Of a stretch of DNA of 8,832 nt, positions 1 to 6,835 are shown piece after piece. The notes beneath the pieces were generated by a model. That model did no database searches. It saw nothing but the letters and a program-made list of their open reading frames with translations, and was not told the origin of the DNA. How positions within the stretch are numbered: position 1 is the first letter of the stretch; every line of letters starts with the position of its first letter. The stretch is from assembly GCA_024641625.1 (NCBI GenBank), contig JAHECQ010000150.1:1-8832 (forward strand). Direction: 5' to 3'. The translations under genes and the position numbers were made by a program. Source of the DNA: Acidimicrobiales bacterium. GTDB lineage: Bacteria; Actinomycetota; Acidimicrobiia; Acidimicrobiales; SZUA-35.

Positions 1-1
1 C

Positions 2-550
2 TGGATCGTCGGCGACGACCGCGAAGCCTTCGTCATCGACGCTGCCCACGATCATGTGGCCATTCTCGAAGGCCTACATGGTCGGACGCTTCGCGGGATC
101 GTGTGCACGCATGGCCACAACGATCACATCAACGCTGCCGCCGATCTGGCCGACGAGACCGGTGCACCCATCTTGTTGCACCCCGACGACACCATGCTGT
201 GGGAAGTGGTGTATCCGGACCGGCGGATCGACGATTCACTAGCCGAAGGTCGGCGTCTGAGTGTCGGTGGCACCGAGTTGACGGTCATGCACACCCCCGG
301 CCACTCGCCCGGTGGATGCTGTCTCCATCTCCCCTCGGAGGGCCTGCTGTTCTCCGGTGACACCCTGTTCAACGGCGGCCCGGGCGCGACGGGCCGCTCG
401 TTCTCCAGCTACGACACCATTCTCGATTCGATCGAGCAGCGCCTGCTCACCCTTCCCGGGGCCACCGTCGTCCACACCGGCCACGGCGACTCGACCTCGA
501 TCGGTGCCGAGGCCCCCAGCCTGACCGATTGGCGAGCCCGGCAGGGCTGA
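2..550 (+). CDS. MBL-fold metallo-hydrolase, 5' partial
   Basis: This is a zinc-dependent metallo-beta-lactamase-fold hydrolase of the glyoxalase II-like type, and 182 residues are visible. Numbered from the first visible codon, the HxHxDH motif (THGHNDH) has H37, H39, D41 and H42. The next ligand is H101 in HTPGHS, D120 lies in SGDTLF, and H161 lies in HTGHGD. These are the full set of metal ligands. The GGPGATGRS stretch and the HTGHGDSTSIGAEA ending resemble the roughly 205-210 residue actinobacterial hydrolases encoded next to S-(hydroxymethyl)mycothiol dehydrogenase (the Rv2260/mscR arrangement of mycobacteria). From that length, about 20-30 N-terminal residues should lie before the window. 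A role in hydrolysing a mycothiol thioester after formaldehyde oxidation is inferred from the family, not shown here. The reading frame is open from base 2, and an internal ATG at 56 would cut the domain. The gene ends 20 nt from the convergent minus-strand gene. Confidence 0.9.
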   Translation, partial: WIVGDDREAFVIDAAHDHVAILEGLHGRTLRGIVCTHGHNDHINAAADLADETGAPILLHPDDTMLWEVVYPDRRIDDSLAEGRRLSVGGTELTVMHTPGHSPGGCCLHLPSEGLLFSGDTLFNGGPGATGRSFSSYDTILDSIEQRLLTLPGATVVHTGHGDSTSIGAEAPSLTDWRARQG

Positions 551-570
551 GTCCTGGGCGGAGCCGATTT

Positions 571-1128
571 CTAGACGGTGCGCCCGAGGAACGCGGCCAG
601 CCTGTCGGCGTTGCTCGCACCCTCGGGGGCTTCGGTGGCCATCCCGAACGGCGCGCCTTCGGGACCGCGGTAGGTGTCGGGAATCGACGCCTGGGCCTGG
701 GCCAGCACCCCGGCGCTCAACTCGGGAGCCAAGTCGGTGTTCTGTCCGGTCGCCTTCGCCAGATCCCACGCGTGCGCGAGCGTGTCGGTGACGGCAAGGC
801 CCATGAATGCCGGTGCCGGGAAATCACCCATCGGGGTCTTCAGCGTCTGGGCCATGAGCCCGTCGGCCCCGAAGGCAGCCAGGCAAGCGGCAGAGGCCTC
901 GTCGAAGGCCGCGAGGTAGTCGCCCGTAGCGAAGTCGGGCATCTCGCCGCCGGGGCCGGATCCGGTGACCGCAGCGAGGAAGAAGTGCTGTGCGCCGACG
1001 ATGTGGTTGATCAGCGCGGCAACGTCCCACGACGCGCATGGCGTCTCGGCGGACAGCTGATCGGGCGCCACCGCGGCCAGAACGTCTCGGCTGGTGGCAA
1101 CGGCTTGCGCGAGGGGTTGTGTGCTCAT
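571..1128 (-). CDS. TIGR03086 family metal-binding protein (DinB/maleylpyruvate isomerase-like)
   Basis: This 185-residue protein is a four-helix-bundle, DinB-like protein of the TIGR03086 / mycothiol-dependent maleylpyruvate isomerase N-terminal domain group. The N-terminal half carries TPCASWDVAALINHIVG (about 29-45), with H42 as a likely metal ligand. The C-terminal half carries TDTLAHAWDLAKATGQ (about 114-129), with H119 as another ligand. The Leu-Gly-Arg near the C terminus (AAFLGRTV) is also typical. Known members include mycothiol-dependent enzymes, but most TIGR03086 proteins have no assigned reaction, so no substrate is proposed. The ATG at 1128 places the family's N-terminal helix correctly. 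A TAGCCT hexamer lies 6 nt upstream with no Shine-Dalgarno, suggesting a leaderless message. The gene is divergent from the acyl-CoA carboxylase, with 87 nt between their starts, and convergent with the MBL hydrolase. Confidence 0.88.
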   Translation of the reverse strand: MSTQPLAQAVATSRDVLAAVAPDQLSAETPCASWDVAALINHIVGAQHFFLAAVTGSGPGGEMPDFATGDYLAAFDEASAACLAAFGADGLMAQTLKTPMGDFPAPAFMGLAVTDTLAHAWDLAKATGQNTDLAPELSAGVLAQAQASIPDTYRGPEGAPFGMATEAPEGASNADRLAAFLGRTV

Positions 1129-1134
1129 GGCGCA

Positions 1135-1140
1135 AGGCTA
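1135..1140 (-). promoter_or_regulatory. Candidate -10 box (TAGCCT) for the TIGR03086 gene, leaderless start
   Basis: On the minus strand the sequence reads TAGCCT, then TGCGCC, then the ATG at 1128. A TAnnnT hexamer ending 6 nt before the start codon places transcription initiation at or next to the A of ATG. No purine-rich Shine-Dalgarno precedes the gene. No -35 element is convincing. The assignment is inferred from position and from its similarity to the box upstream of 4712. Confidence 0.5.
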
Positions 1141-1198
1141 ACCGACTCGCATCGGCGGCGTCCCCTGGTCCGGCTTGTCTTGCCCAAACGGGTCGACT

Positions 1199-1213
1199 GT
1201 GCGACGGTCGCAC
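1199..1213. promoter_or_regulatory. Perfect 15-bp palindrome at the carboxylase start, candidate operator
   Basis: GTGCGAC-G-GTCGCAC is a perfect inverted repeat with 7-bp arms around a single central base. It ends 2 nt before the proposed GTG start at 1216, in the 87-nt gap between divergent genes. If transcription of the carboxylase begins near its start codon, the palindrome would cover the -10 region, a usual place for a repressor to bind. Binding by a regulator such as a TetR-family protein is inference, and no regulator gene is visible in the window. A role as an RNA hairpin is also possible. Confidence 0.4.
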
Positions 1214-1215
1214 TC

Positions 1216-4200
1216 GTGTCGACCAACGTGCTCCCCCCGACCCCGATCACCAAGCTCCTCGTCGCCAATCGCGGAGAGATTGCCGTGAGGATCATCCGCG
1301 CAGCCCACGGCCTGGGAATGAGCACCGTCGCAGTGCACACCGCTGATGACACCGCCGGTCGTCACCTCACGATGGCCGACGAGGTCGCCGGTCTCGCCGG
1401 CCGGGGCGTGGGTGGCTATCTGGACATCGACGCGGTCGTCGCGGCCGCCGTCGCCCATGGCGTCGACGCCGTTCATCCCGGCTACGGCTTCCTGGCCGAG
1501 AACGCGACGTTTGCGCGCCGCTGCCACGACGTCGGGATCGGCTTCGTCGGGCCGGACGCGGACACGCTCGAACTCTTCGGTGACAAAGTCACCGCCCGTC
1601 GGGTGGCCGCCTCCGCCGGCCTGCGCATCCTGGAGGGCTCGGACCAGGCCTGCACGATCGAACAAGCAGAGGAGCTGTTGACCCGCCACGGGGCCATCAT
1701 GCTCAAGGCAGTCGCCGGCGGTGGCGGTCGCGGCATGCGAGCGGTTCGTAGCGTCGAGGAACTGGCGCCCGCCTGGGAGCGCTGCGCCTCCGAAGCCCTC
1801 AAGGCGTTCGGCAACGCCGACGTGTACGTCGAGCAATTGGTCGAGCAGGCCCGTCATATCGAGGTGCAGATCGTGGGCGACGGGAGCGGGGCGGTCGTTC
1901 ACCTCGGAGAGCGCGACTGCAGCGTGCAGCGTCGCAACCAGAAACTGATCGAGATCGCTCCGGCTCCCCACCTGGCCGACGACCTTCGCCGGCAGATCTG
2001 CGACGCCGCCACTCGACTGGGCCAACGCGTGGAGTACGCCAACGTCGGCACGGTCGAGTTCCTCGTCGATGCATCGTGGGACGGTCCGGCCGAGGACACC
2101 CCGTTCTGGTTCATCGAATGCAACCCACGCATCCAGGTCGAGCACACCGTCACCGAGGAGACCACCGGCATCGACCTCGTGCAGACGCAACTTCGTCTCG
2201 CCGGAGGTGCCGACCTCGAACAGGTAGGCCTCGGTCGGTCGGTGCCACCCCGAGGCTGGGCCATCCAGGCCAGGGTCAATGCCGAGACCTTCAGCACCAA
2301 CGGCCAGACACTGCCGTCCACCGGCACCGTCACGGCGTTCGAGTTGGCATCGGGTCCGGGGGTGCGCGTCGATGCGGCCGGGTACGCCGGCCTCGTGGTC
2401 GGTGCCGGCTATGACTCGCTCCTCGCCAAGCTCATCGTGCACCGACCGAGCGGCTCGTTCGCCGAGGCTGCCGAGCAGCTCTACCGTGCGCTGTGTGAGA
2501 GCCGAATCGACGGTGTCGACACCAACCTCGAGCTGCTCCGCGGTGTCGTTCGCCACCCAGGCCTCGCCGGAGCATCCACCGCGTTCTTCGATGAGCATCT
2601 CGCGGAGTTCCTCGGCGGCGACGCCCATCCCGTGCGGCGCCCGCCTGTGGCCGCGGCAGAGGCAGTGGTGGCTCCCAGCAGAGCGGGAGCTGCCCTCGGT
2701 TCGGATGACCCGCTGGCCGTGCTGGCCTTCGGCCGGAGTGCGACAACCTCCTCCTCCACCGAGACCAGTCGGGCCTCGCCGCCGGTTCCCGACGGTCACC
2801 AGCTGATCACGACACCGCTGCAGGGCACGGTCGTGTCCATCGAGGTGCAAGTCGGCGGCGTCGTCCGTGCCGGCCAACTGGTGGCGGTGGTCGAAGCCAT
2901 GAAGATGGAGCACGAGGTCCACGCCAAGGTCTCGGGCGAGGTCACGGTCGTGCATGCCGGACCGGGCGACATCCTCTGGGCCGACCAGGCACTGGTGACA
3001 CTGGTACCCGCAGAGGTGGCCGGTGAGGAGGCCTCGACGACCGAAGCAGTCGACCTCGATGAGATCCGGGCGAGCCTCGCCGAGGTACTCGAACTGCGTG
3101 GTCGCATGATGGACGATGCTCGCCCGGCGGCCACAGCCCGCCGTCACGACGTCGGTAAACGAACCGCACGGGAGAACGTCGATGATCTCGTGGATGACGG
3201 GACCTTCGTCGAGTGGGGCCCGATGGCCTTGGCCGCCCAGCGCAGTCGTCGCAGCCGCGAGGATCTGATCGAACGCAGTCCGGCCGATGGCCTCATCACC
3301 GGCGTCGGGTCGATCAACGGGCACTTGTTCGACGACCCGACCAATCGCTGCGCGGTGATGGTCTACGACTACACCGTCTTCGCCGGCACCCAAGGCATCC
3401 GCAACCACGCCAAGACCGACCGCATCATCGACATCGCCACCGAAGGTCGCATGCCGTTCGTCCTGTTCGCCGAGGGTGGCGGTGGCCGTCCCGGCGACAC
3501 CGATGGCGGCGACTTCGGCAGTCGCACGTTCTCACGGTTCGCGACGATGTCCGGTCTCGTCCCGATGGTGGGGGTCGTCTCCGGCCGATGCTTCGCCGGC
3601 AACGCGTCGCTGCTCGGGTGCTGCGACGTGATCATCGCCACCAAGGACATCAATCTCGGAATGGGTGGCCCGGCGATGATCGAGGGCGGTGGGCTCGGCG
3701 TGTTCCGTCCGGAGGAGATCGGACCGGCCGAGGTCCACGTGGCCAACGGGGTCGTGGACGTCCTCGTCGACGACGAGGCCGAGGCGACCGCAGTGGCCCG
3801 GAAGTATCTCTCGTACTTCCAGGGCCCCGTCGCCGACTGGGAGGCCCACGACCAACGCCACCTTCGCCGGATCATCCCCGAGAACCGACTGCGCACCTAC
3901 GACGTACGCGAGCTCATCGACACACTCGCCGATGTCGACTCCGTCCTCGAGCTGAAGCCCGGCTTCGGCTTCGGCATGGTCACCGCCCTGATTCGTGTGG
4001 AGGGCAAGCCCCTTGGGCTCATCGCCAACAACCCCAACCATCTCGGGGGTGCCATCGACTCCGACGGAGCCGACAAGGCAGCCCGCTTCATGTCGCTCTG
4101 CGACACCTTCGATGTCCCGATCATGTTCCTGTGCGACACCCCGGGCATCATGGTCGGCCCCGAGATCGAGAAAACCGCGCTGGTTCGCCACTCGAGCCGC

Positions 4201-4611
4201 ATGTTCCTGATCGGTGCCAATCTCGACATTCCGACCTTCACGGTCATCGTCCGCAAGTCCTACGGCCTGGGCGGCATCGCGATGGCCGGGGGCAGCTACC
4301 GCGTCCCGATCTTCAGCGTGGCCTGGCCCACTGCAGAGTTCGGCCCCATGGGCCTCGAAGGCTCGGTGAAGCTCGGCTATCGAGCGGAACTGGCCGCCAT
4401 CGAGGACCCCGAAGCCCGCAAGGCCCGGTACGAGGAGCTGGTGGCGAAGGAGTACCGACGAGGCGGCGCACTCAACTACGCCACGGCCTTCGCCGTCGAC
4501 GACACGATCGACCCGGCCGAAACCAGGTACTGGCTCGCCAACGTCATGTCGTCGATCCGTCCGCCTGCGCCTCGAGAGGGTAAGAAGCGGAGCTCGATCG
4601 ACGGCTGGTGA
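1216..4611 (+). CDS. Single-chain biotin-dependent acyl-CoA carboxylase (BC-BCCP-CT)
   Basis: This 1131-residue cytosolic enzyme would carboxylate an acyl-CoA using ATP, bicarbonate and covalently bound biotin. Biotin carboxylase spans about 10-470. It shows VANRGEIA, the glycine-rich ATP loop GGGGRG (168-173, preceded by K164), ERDCSVQRRNQK (232-243) and ECNPRIQVEH (301-310). In the last motif E301, N303, R305 and E309 match the spacing of E. coli AccC E288, N290, R292 and E296. A Pro/Ala/Ser-rich linker follows. The biotin carrier domain is about 529-599, with K563 in EAMKMEH. The carboxyltransferase N and C halves fill about 640-1125, with SGRCFAGNASLLGCCD, CDTPGIMVGPE and AWPTAEFGPMG. The order matches the single-chain long-chain acyl-CoA carboxylases described from mycobacteria. 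The acyl substrate cannot be read from sequence. The frame stays open back to 529, but homology begins just after the GTG at 1216; GTG at 1228 is the alternative. No Shine-Dalgarno is visible. Confidence 0.93.
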   Translation: MSTNVLPPTPITKLLVANRGEIAVRIIRAAHGLGMSTVAVHTADDTAGRHLTMADEVAGLAGRGVGGYLDIDAVVAAAVAHGVDAVHPGYGFLAENATFARRCHDVGIGFVGPDADTLELFGDKVTARRVAASAGLRILEGSDQACTIEQAEELLTRHGAIMLKAVAGGGGRGMRAVRSVEELAPAWERCASEALKAFGNADVYVEQLVEQARHIEVQIVGDGSGAVVHLGERDCSVQRRNQKLIEIAPAPHLADDLRRQICDAATRLGQRVEYANVGTVEFLVDASWDGPAEDTPFWFIECNPRIQVEHTVTEETTGIDLVQTQLRLAGGADLEQVGLGRSVPPRGWAIQARVNAETFSTNGQTLPSTGTVTAFELASGPGVRVDAAGYAGLVVGAGYDSLLAKLIVHRPSGSFAEAAEQLYRALCESRIDGVDTNLELLRGVVRHPGLAGASTAFFDEHLAEFLGGDAHPVRRPPVAAAEAVVAPSRAGAALGSDDPLAVLAFGRSATTSSSTETSRASPPVPDGHQLITTPLQGTVVSIEVQVGGVVRAGQLVAVVEAMKMEHEVHAKVSGEVTVVHAGPGDILWADQALVTLVPAEVAGEEASTTEAVDLDEIRASLAEVLELRGRMMDDARPAATARRHDVGKRTARENVDDLVDDGTFVEWGPMALAAQRSRRSREDLIERSPADGLITGVGSINGHLFDDPTNRCAVMVYDYTVFAGTQGIRNHAKTDRIIDIATEGRMPFVLFAEGGGGRPGDTDGGDFGSRTFSRFATMSGLVPMVGVVSGRCFAGNASLLGCCDVIIATKDINLGMGGPAMIEGGGLGVFRPEEIGPAEVHVANGVVDVLVDDEAEATAVARKYLSYFQGPVADWEAHDQRHLRRIIPENRLRTYDVRELIDTLADVDSVLELKPGFGFGMVTALIRVEGKPLGLIANNPNHLGGAIDSDGADKAARFMSLCDTFDVPIMFLCDTPGIMVGPEIEKTALVRHSSRMFLIGANLDIPTFTVIVRKSYGLGGIAMAGGSYRVPIFSVAWPTAEFGPMGLEGSVKLGYRAELAAIEDPEARKARYEELVAKEYRRGGALNYATAFAVDDTIDPAETRYWLANVMSSIRPPAPREGKKRSSIDGW

Positions 4612-4672
4612 ACTGCATCGAGCCACTCCTCCATCGAGCCACTCCTCCATCGGATCACAGAGGCGGTTCACC
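4607..4672. other. Long-range inverted repeat around the carboxylase stop, possible RNA stem
   Basis: The arm at 4607-4616 (GGTGAACTGC) can pair with 4663-4672 (GCGGTTCACC). This gives nine Watson-Crick pairs and one T-G wobble, enclosing a 46-nt loop. The left arm contains the TGA stop of the carboxylase, and the loop contains the 16-bp tandem repeat. There is no T tract after it, so it is not a classical intrinsic terminator. It could mark the 3' end of the carboxylase transcript or protect it. Chance pairing is possible. Confidence 0.3.
4616..4652. repeat. 16-bp direct tandem repeat, 2.3 copies
   Basis: CATCGAGCCACTCCTC occurs at 4616-4631 and again, identically, at 4632-4647. A third partial copy (CATCG) follows at 4648-4652. 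The repeat starts 4 nt after the carboxylase stop and does not encode protein. Two identical abutting copies suggest a recent slippage duplication. No function can be assigned. Confidence 0.9.
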
Positions 4673-4698
4673 TGGGAGCATTCGGCCACGGACTTGAT

Positions 4699-4704
4699 TA
4701 GGGT
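4699..4704 (+). promoter_or_regulatory. Candidate -10 box (TAGGGT) for the four-gene operon, leaderless start
   Basis: TAGGGT fits the actinobacterial TAnnnT -10 pattern and ends 7 nt before the ATG at 4712, the spacing expected for a leaderless transcript. No convincing -35 hexamer lies 16-18 nt upstream. The AGGG inside the box could instead act as a weak Shine-Dalgarno 8 nt before ATG. The promoter reading is preferred because a similar arrangement occurs at 1129-1140 for the only other gene here with a clear ATG start and a free upstream region. Confidence 0.5.
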
Positions 4705-4711
4705 CGGCGCC

Positions 4712-6007
4712 ATGACCGCCGGGTTCGACACGTTTCGCTTCGACACGCTGAGCCTGCATGCCGGTCAGCAGCCCGATCCCGTCACCGGAGCTCGCGCCGT
4801 CCCGATCTACTTCACGACGTCCTACGCCTTCCCCGACACCGACACCGCCGCCGCGCTGTTCAATCTCGAGGCGACCGGACACATCTACAGCCGGATCTCG
4901 AATCCGACCGTGGCGGTGTTCGAGGAACGAGTCGCCGCGCTCGAAGGCGGCATCGGCGCCGTCGCTGCAGCCAGTGGTACCGCCGCCCTCCACCTCGCCG
5001 TCGCCACCCTGTGCAGCGCCGGCGACCACATCGTGGCATCGAAGAACCTCTACGGCGGCTCGTACAACCTGTTGAACCTCACGCTCCCCCGGTTCGGCAT
5101 CACGACGACCTTCGTCGACCCCCGGGACCCGCTGGCCTTCGCCGCGGCCATCACCCCACAGACCAAGATCGTGTTCGCCGAGACCCTCGGAAATCCCGGC
5201 ATCGAGGTCCTCGACATCGACGCCGTCTCCAGCGTCGCCCACGAGCATGGGCTCCCGCTGGTGGTCGACAGCACGTTCTCCACCCCCTACCTCATCCGCC
5301 CCATCGAGCACGGCGCCGATGTGGTCATCCATTCGGCCACCAAGTTCCTCGGCGGACACGGCGTGGCGCTCGGTGGCGTGATGGTCGACGGCGGTCGATT
5401 CGACTGGTTGGCGTCGGGGAAGTTCCCGACGCTGTCGGAGCCCTACGCCGGCTACCACGGGGTGATCTTCGCCGAGGAGTTCGGTCCCCAGGCACTGGGG
5501 ATGCGCGCCCGGGCCGAGGGCTTGCGCGACTTCGGCGCATGTCTCAGCCCACAGAACGCCTTCCAGCTGCTGCAGGGCATCGAGACCCTTCCACTGCGGA
5601 TGGCTCGGCATGTCGCGAACACCGATGCCGTCCTGGAGCTGCTGACCGCCCATGATGCCGTCGGCTGGGTTCGCCACCCTCGAGTCGCCGATCACCCTGA
5701 TCATGCCTTGGCGGCACGGCTCTATCCCAAGGGGTCCGGGGCCATCTTGAGTTTCGGTGTCAAAGGCGGCCGCCGCGCCGGACGCAAGTTCATCGAGGCC
5801 GTTCGGTTGGCGTCGCATCTCGCCAACGTCGGGGACGCCAAGACGCTGGTCATCCATCCCGGCAGCACCACGCACGGACAGCTCACCTCCGAACAACTGC
5901 TGGCGGCCGGGATCAGCGACGATCTCGTGCGATTGTCGGTGGGTCTCGAGGATCCCGCCGACATCGTCGACGACCTGAGCCAAGCGCTCCGCGCCAGCCA
6001 ACGATGA
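4712..6007 (+). CDS. metY: O-acetylhomoserine sulfhydrylase-like PLP enzyme (Cys/Met metabolism)
   Basis: This 431-residue cytosolic enzyme belongs to the Cys/Met metabolism PLP family (fold type I). The opening SLHAGQQPDPVTGARAVPIY and the length are typical of O-acetylhomoserine sulfhydrylase (MetY), which makes homocysteine from O-acetylhomoserine and sulfide. Cystathionine gamma-synthases are usually nearer 380-400. Cofactor-binding residues are present: Y59 and R61 in IYSRISNPT (contacting PLP phosphate of the partner subunit), Y114 in NLYGGSYN (ring stacking), D186 in VVDSTFSTPYL, and the Schiff-base lysine K211 in SATKFLGGHG. The conserved C-terminal HPGSTTHGQL region and a final SVGLEDPADIVDDL are intact. 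The ATG at 4712 fits family N termini; TTG at 4694 in frame would add six residues and destroy the promoter reading. It is first of four same-strand genes, 10 nt before the next. No metX is adjacent, so a related sulfhydrylation or lyase reaction remains possible. Confidence 0.9.
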   Translation: MTAGFDTFRFDTLSLHAGQQPDPVTGARAVPIYFTTSYAFPDTDTAAALFNLEATGHIYSRISNPTVAVFEERVAALEGGIGAVAAASGTAALHLAVATLCSAGDHIVASKNLYGGSYNLLNLTLPRFGITTTFVDPRDPLAFAAAITPQTKIVFAETLGNPGIEVLDIDAVSSVAHEHGLPLVVDSTFSTPYLIRPIEHGADVVIHSATKFLGGHGVALGGVMVDGGRFDWLASGKFPTLSEPYAGYHGVIFAEEFGPQALGMRARAEGLRDFGACLSPQNAFQLLQGIETLPLRMARHVANTDAVLELLTAHDAVGWVRHPRVADHPDHALAARLYPKGSGAILSFGVKGGRRAGRKFIEAVRLASHLANVGDAKTLVIHPGSTTHGQLTSEQLLAAGISDDLVRLSVGLEDPADIVDDLSQALRASQR

Positions 6008-6011
6008 GAGG
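6006..6011 (+). promoter_or_regulatory. Ribosome binding site overlapping the metY stop
   Basis: GAGAGG lies 6 nt before the ATG at 6018 and overlaps the last two bases of the metY TGA (6005-6007). This supports the 6018 start and suggests translational coupling between the two genes. Confidence 0.6.
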
Positions 6012-6017
6012 CCTGAC

Positions 6018-6833
6018 ATGAAGACCATGGTGCGCGGCCTCGTCGCCCACGCTGTGACCGGCGGCGGTCCGCCGGCGACGGAGGGTCCGGTTGTGTTGAT
6101 GGTGCACGGCGCGGGCATGGACTGCACGTCGTGGCAACTCCAGACTCGTTACCTCGCCAACCGGGGGATACGGGCGTTGGCCGTCGATCTCCCGGCGCAT
6201 GGGGCCAGCGATGGCGCACCGCTCAGGTCGATCGTCGACCTGGCAGAGTGGCTGGCCGAATTCATCGAGAGTGCTTCGCTGGACGACGCCGGTCCGATCG
6301 TCGTCGCCGGTCACTCCATGGGCACATTCGTGGCCCTTCAGTTGGCTGCGATCCGGCCTGATCTGGTCGATCACCTCCTGTTGTTCGCAACCACCGACGT
6401 GATGGCGGTGCATCCCGACCTCCTCGAGGCCGCAGCCCACAACGTGGTGAAGGCGGCAGCGATGATGGCTGACTGGGGACATGGGGTGACCGCCCATCTC
6501 GGTCCGAATCCGAGCCCCGGCATGTGGATGTCGGGCGGCGCTCGTGCGCTCATCGAGCGCAGTGGACCTGGGGTACTGGCCGCTGATTTCGAGGCCTGCG
6601 TGGCCTTCGACGACGCACCATCGATTGCTGCCTCGGTCACCTGCCCGGTAACGATGGTCATCGGCACCGCAGACCGCATGACGCCGCCGAGGGGAGCCGT
6701 CGCCTTGGCCGACGCCTTTTGCACCCGACCGGACATCATTCGACTCGACGGTGTCGGCCACATGATGATGACCGAAGCCGCGGACGACATCCGACACATC
6801 TGCTTCGCCTCAACCCAGTCAAGGACCGATTGA
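6018..6833 (+). CDS. Alpha/beta hydrolase
   Basis: This 271-residue cytosolic protein has the canonical alpha/beta-hydrolase layout. There is an HG oxyanion motif (VHGAG, H30-G31), DLPAHGASDG after strand 4, the nucleophile elbow GHSMG with S100, the acid D219 in GTADRMTP, and the base H248 in GVGHMMM. A helical, Met/Ala-rich cap lies at about 130-200. No signal peptide is present. The catalytic triad is complete, so it should be an active esterase, thioesterase or related hydrolase, but the substrate cannot be read. It is not a homoserine O-acetyltransferase (MetX), which is about 100 residues longer and carries a different nucleophile motif, despite sitting next to metY. It starts 10 nt after metY with a good Shine-Dalgarno and ends 2 nt before the hydratase-like gene, so co-transcription with both is very likely. 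Confidence 0.9.
   Translation: MKTMVRGLVAHAVTGGGPPATEGPVVLMVHGAGMDCTSWQLQTRYLANRGIRALAVDLPAHGASDGAPLRSIVDLAEWLAEFIESASLDDAGPIVVAGHSMGTFVALQLAAIRPDLVDHLLLFATTDVMAVHPDLLEAAAHNVVKAAAMMADWGHGVTAHLGPNPSPGMWMSGGARALIERSGPGVLAADFEACVAFDDAPSIAASVTCPVTMVIGTADRMTPPRGAVALADAFCTRPDIIRLDGVGHMMMTEAADDIRHICFASTQSRTD
6821..6825 (+). promoter_or_regulatory. Ribosome binding site inside the end of the hydrolase gene
   Basis: AAGGA ends 10 nt before the ATG at 6836 and lies within the last codons of the preceding gene. It supports the start at 6836 rather than the longer open frame, which begins upstream without homology to the crotonase fold. Confidence 0.5.
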
Positions 6834-6835
6834 CC

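Noticed and set aside
535..548. A small hairpin (AGCCC/GGGCT, 4-nt loop) over the MBL hydrolase stop as a terminator
   Set aside because: The stem is only 5 bp with no T tract and lies almost entirely within coding sequence. It is too weak to call.
529..1215. Upstream extension of the carboxylase reading frame, which is open from about 529
   Set aside because: It runs antisense over the well-supported TIGR03086 gene, is Arg/Gly-rich without domain similarity, and biotin carboxylase homology begins only after 1216.
1138..3408. A 756-codon open frame on the minus strand opposite the carboxylase
   Set aside because: It is His/Asp/Gly/Arg-rich with no recognisable motif and mirrors a strongly conserved coding gene. 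Such antisense open frames are usual in GC-rich DNA.
3213..4583. A 456-codon plus-strand frame inside the carboxylase
   Set aside because: It is an Arg/Pro/His-rich +2/+3 shadow of the carboxyltransferase domain, with no domain of its own.
3532..4746. A 404-codon minus-strand open frame across the carboxylase end and spacer
   Set aside because: It is antisense to the conserved carboxyltransferase domain, has no motifs, and crosses the tandem repeat and promoter region.
4655..6127. A 490-codon minus-strand open frame opposite metY
   Set aside because: It is Gly/Glu/Val-rich low complexity antisense to a complete PLP enzyme with all active-site residues.
6018..6833. Reading the alpha/beta hydrolase as MetX because it follows metY
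   Set aside because: It is only 271 residues, has a GHSMG elbow, and lacks the length and motif pattern of homoserine O-acetyltransferases.
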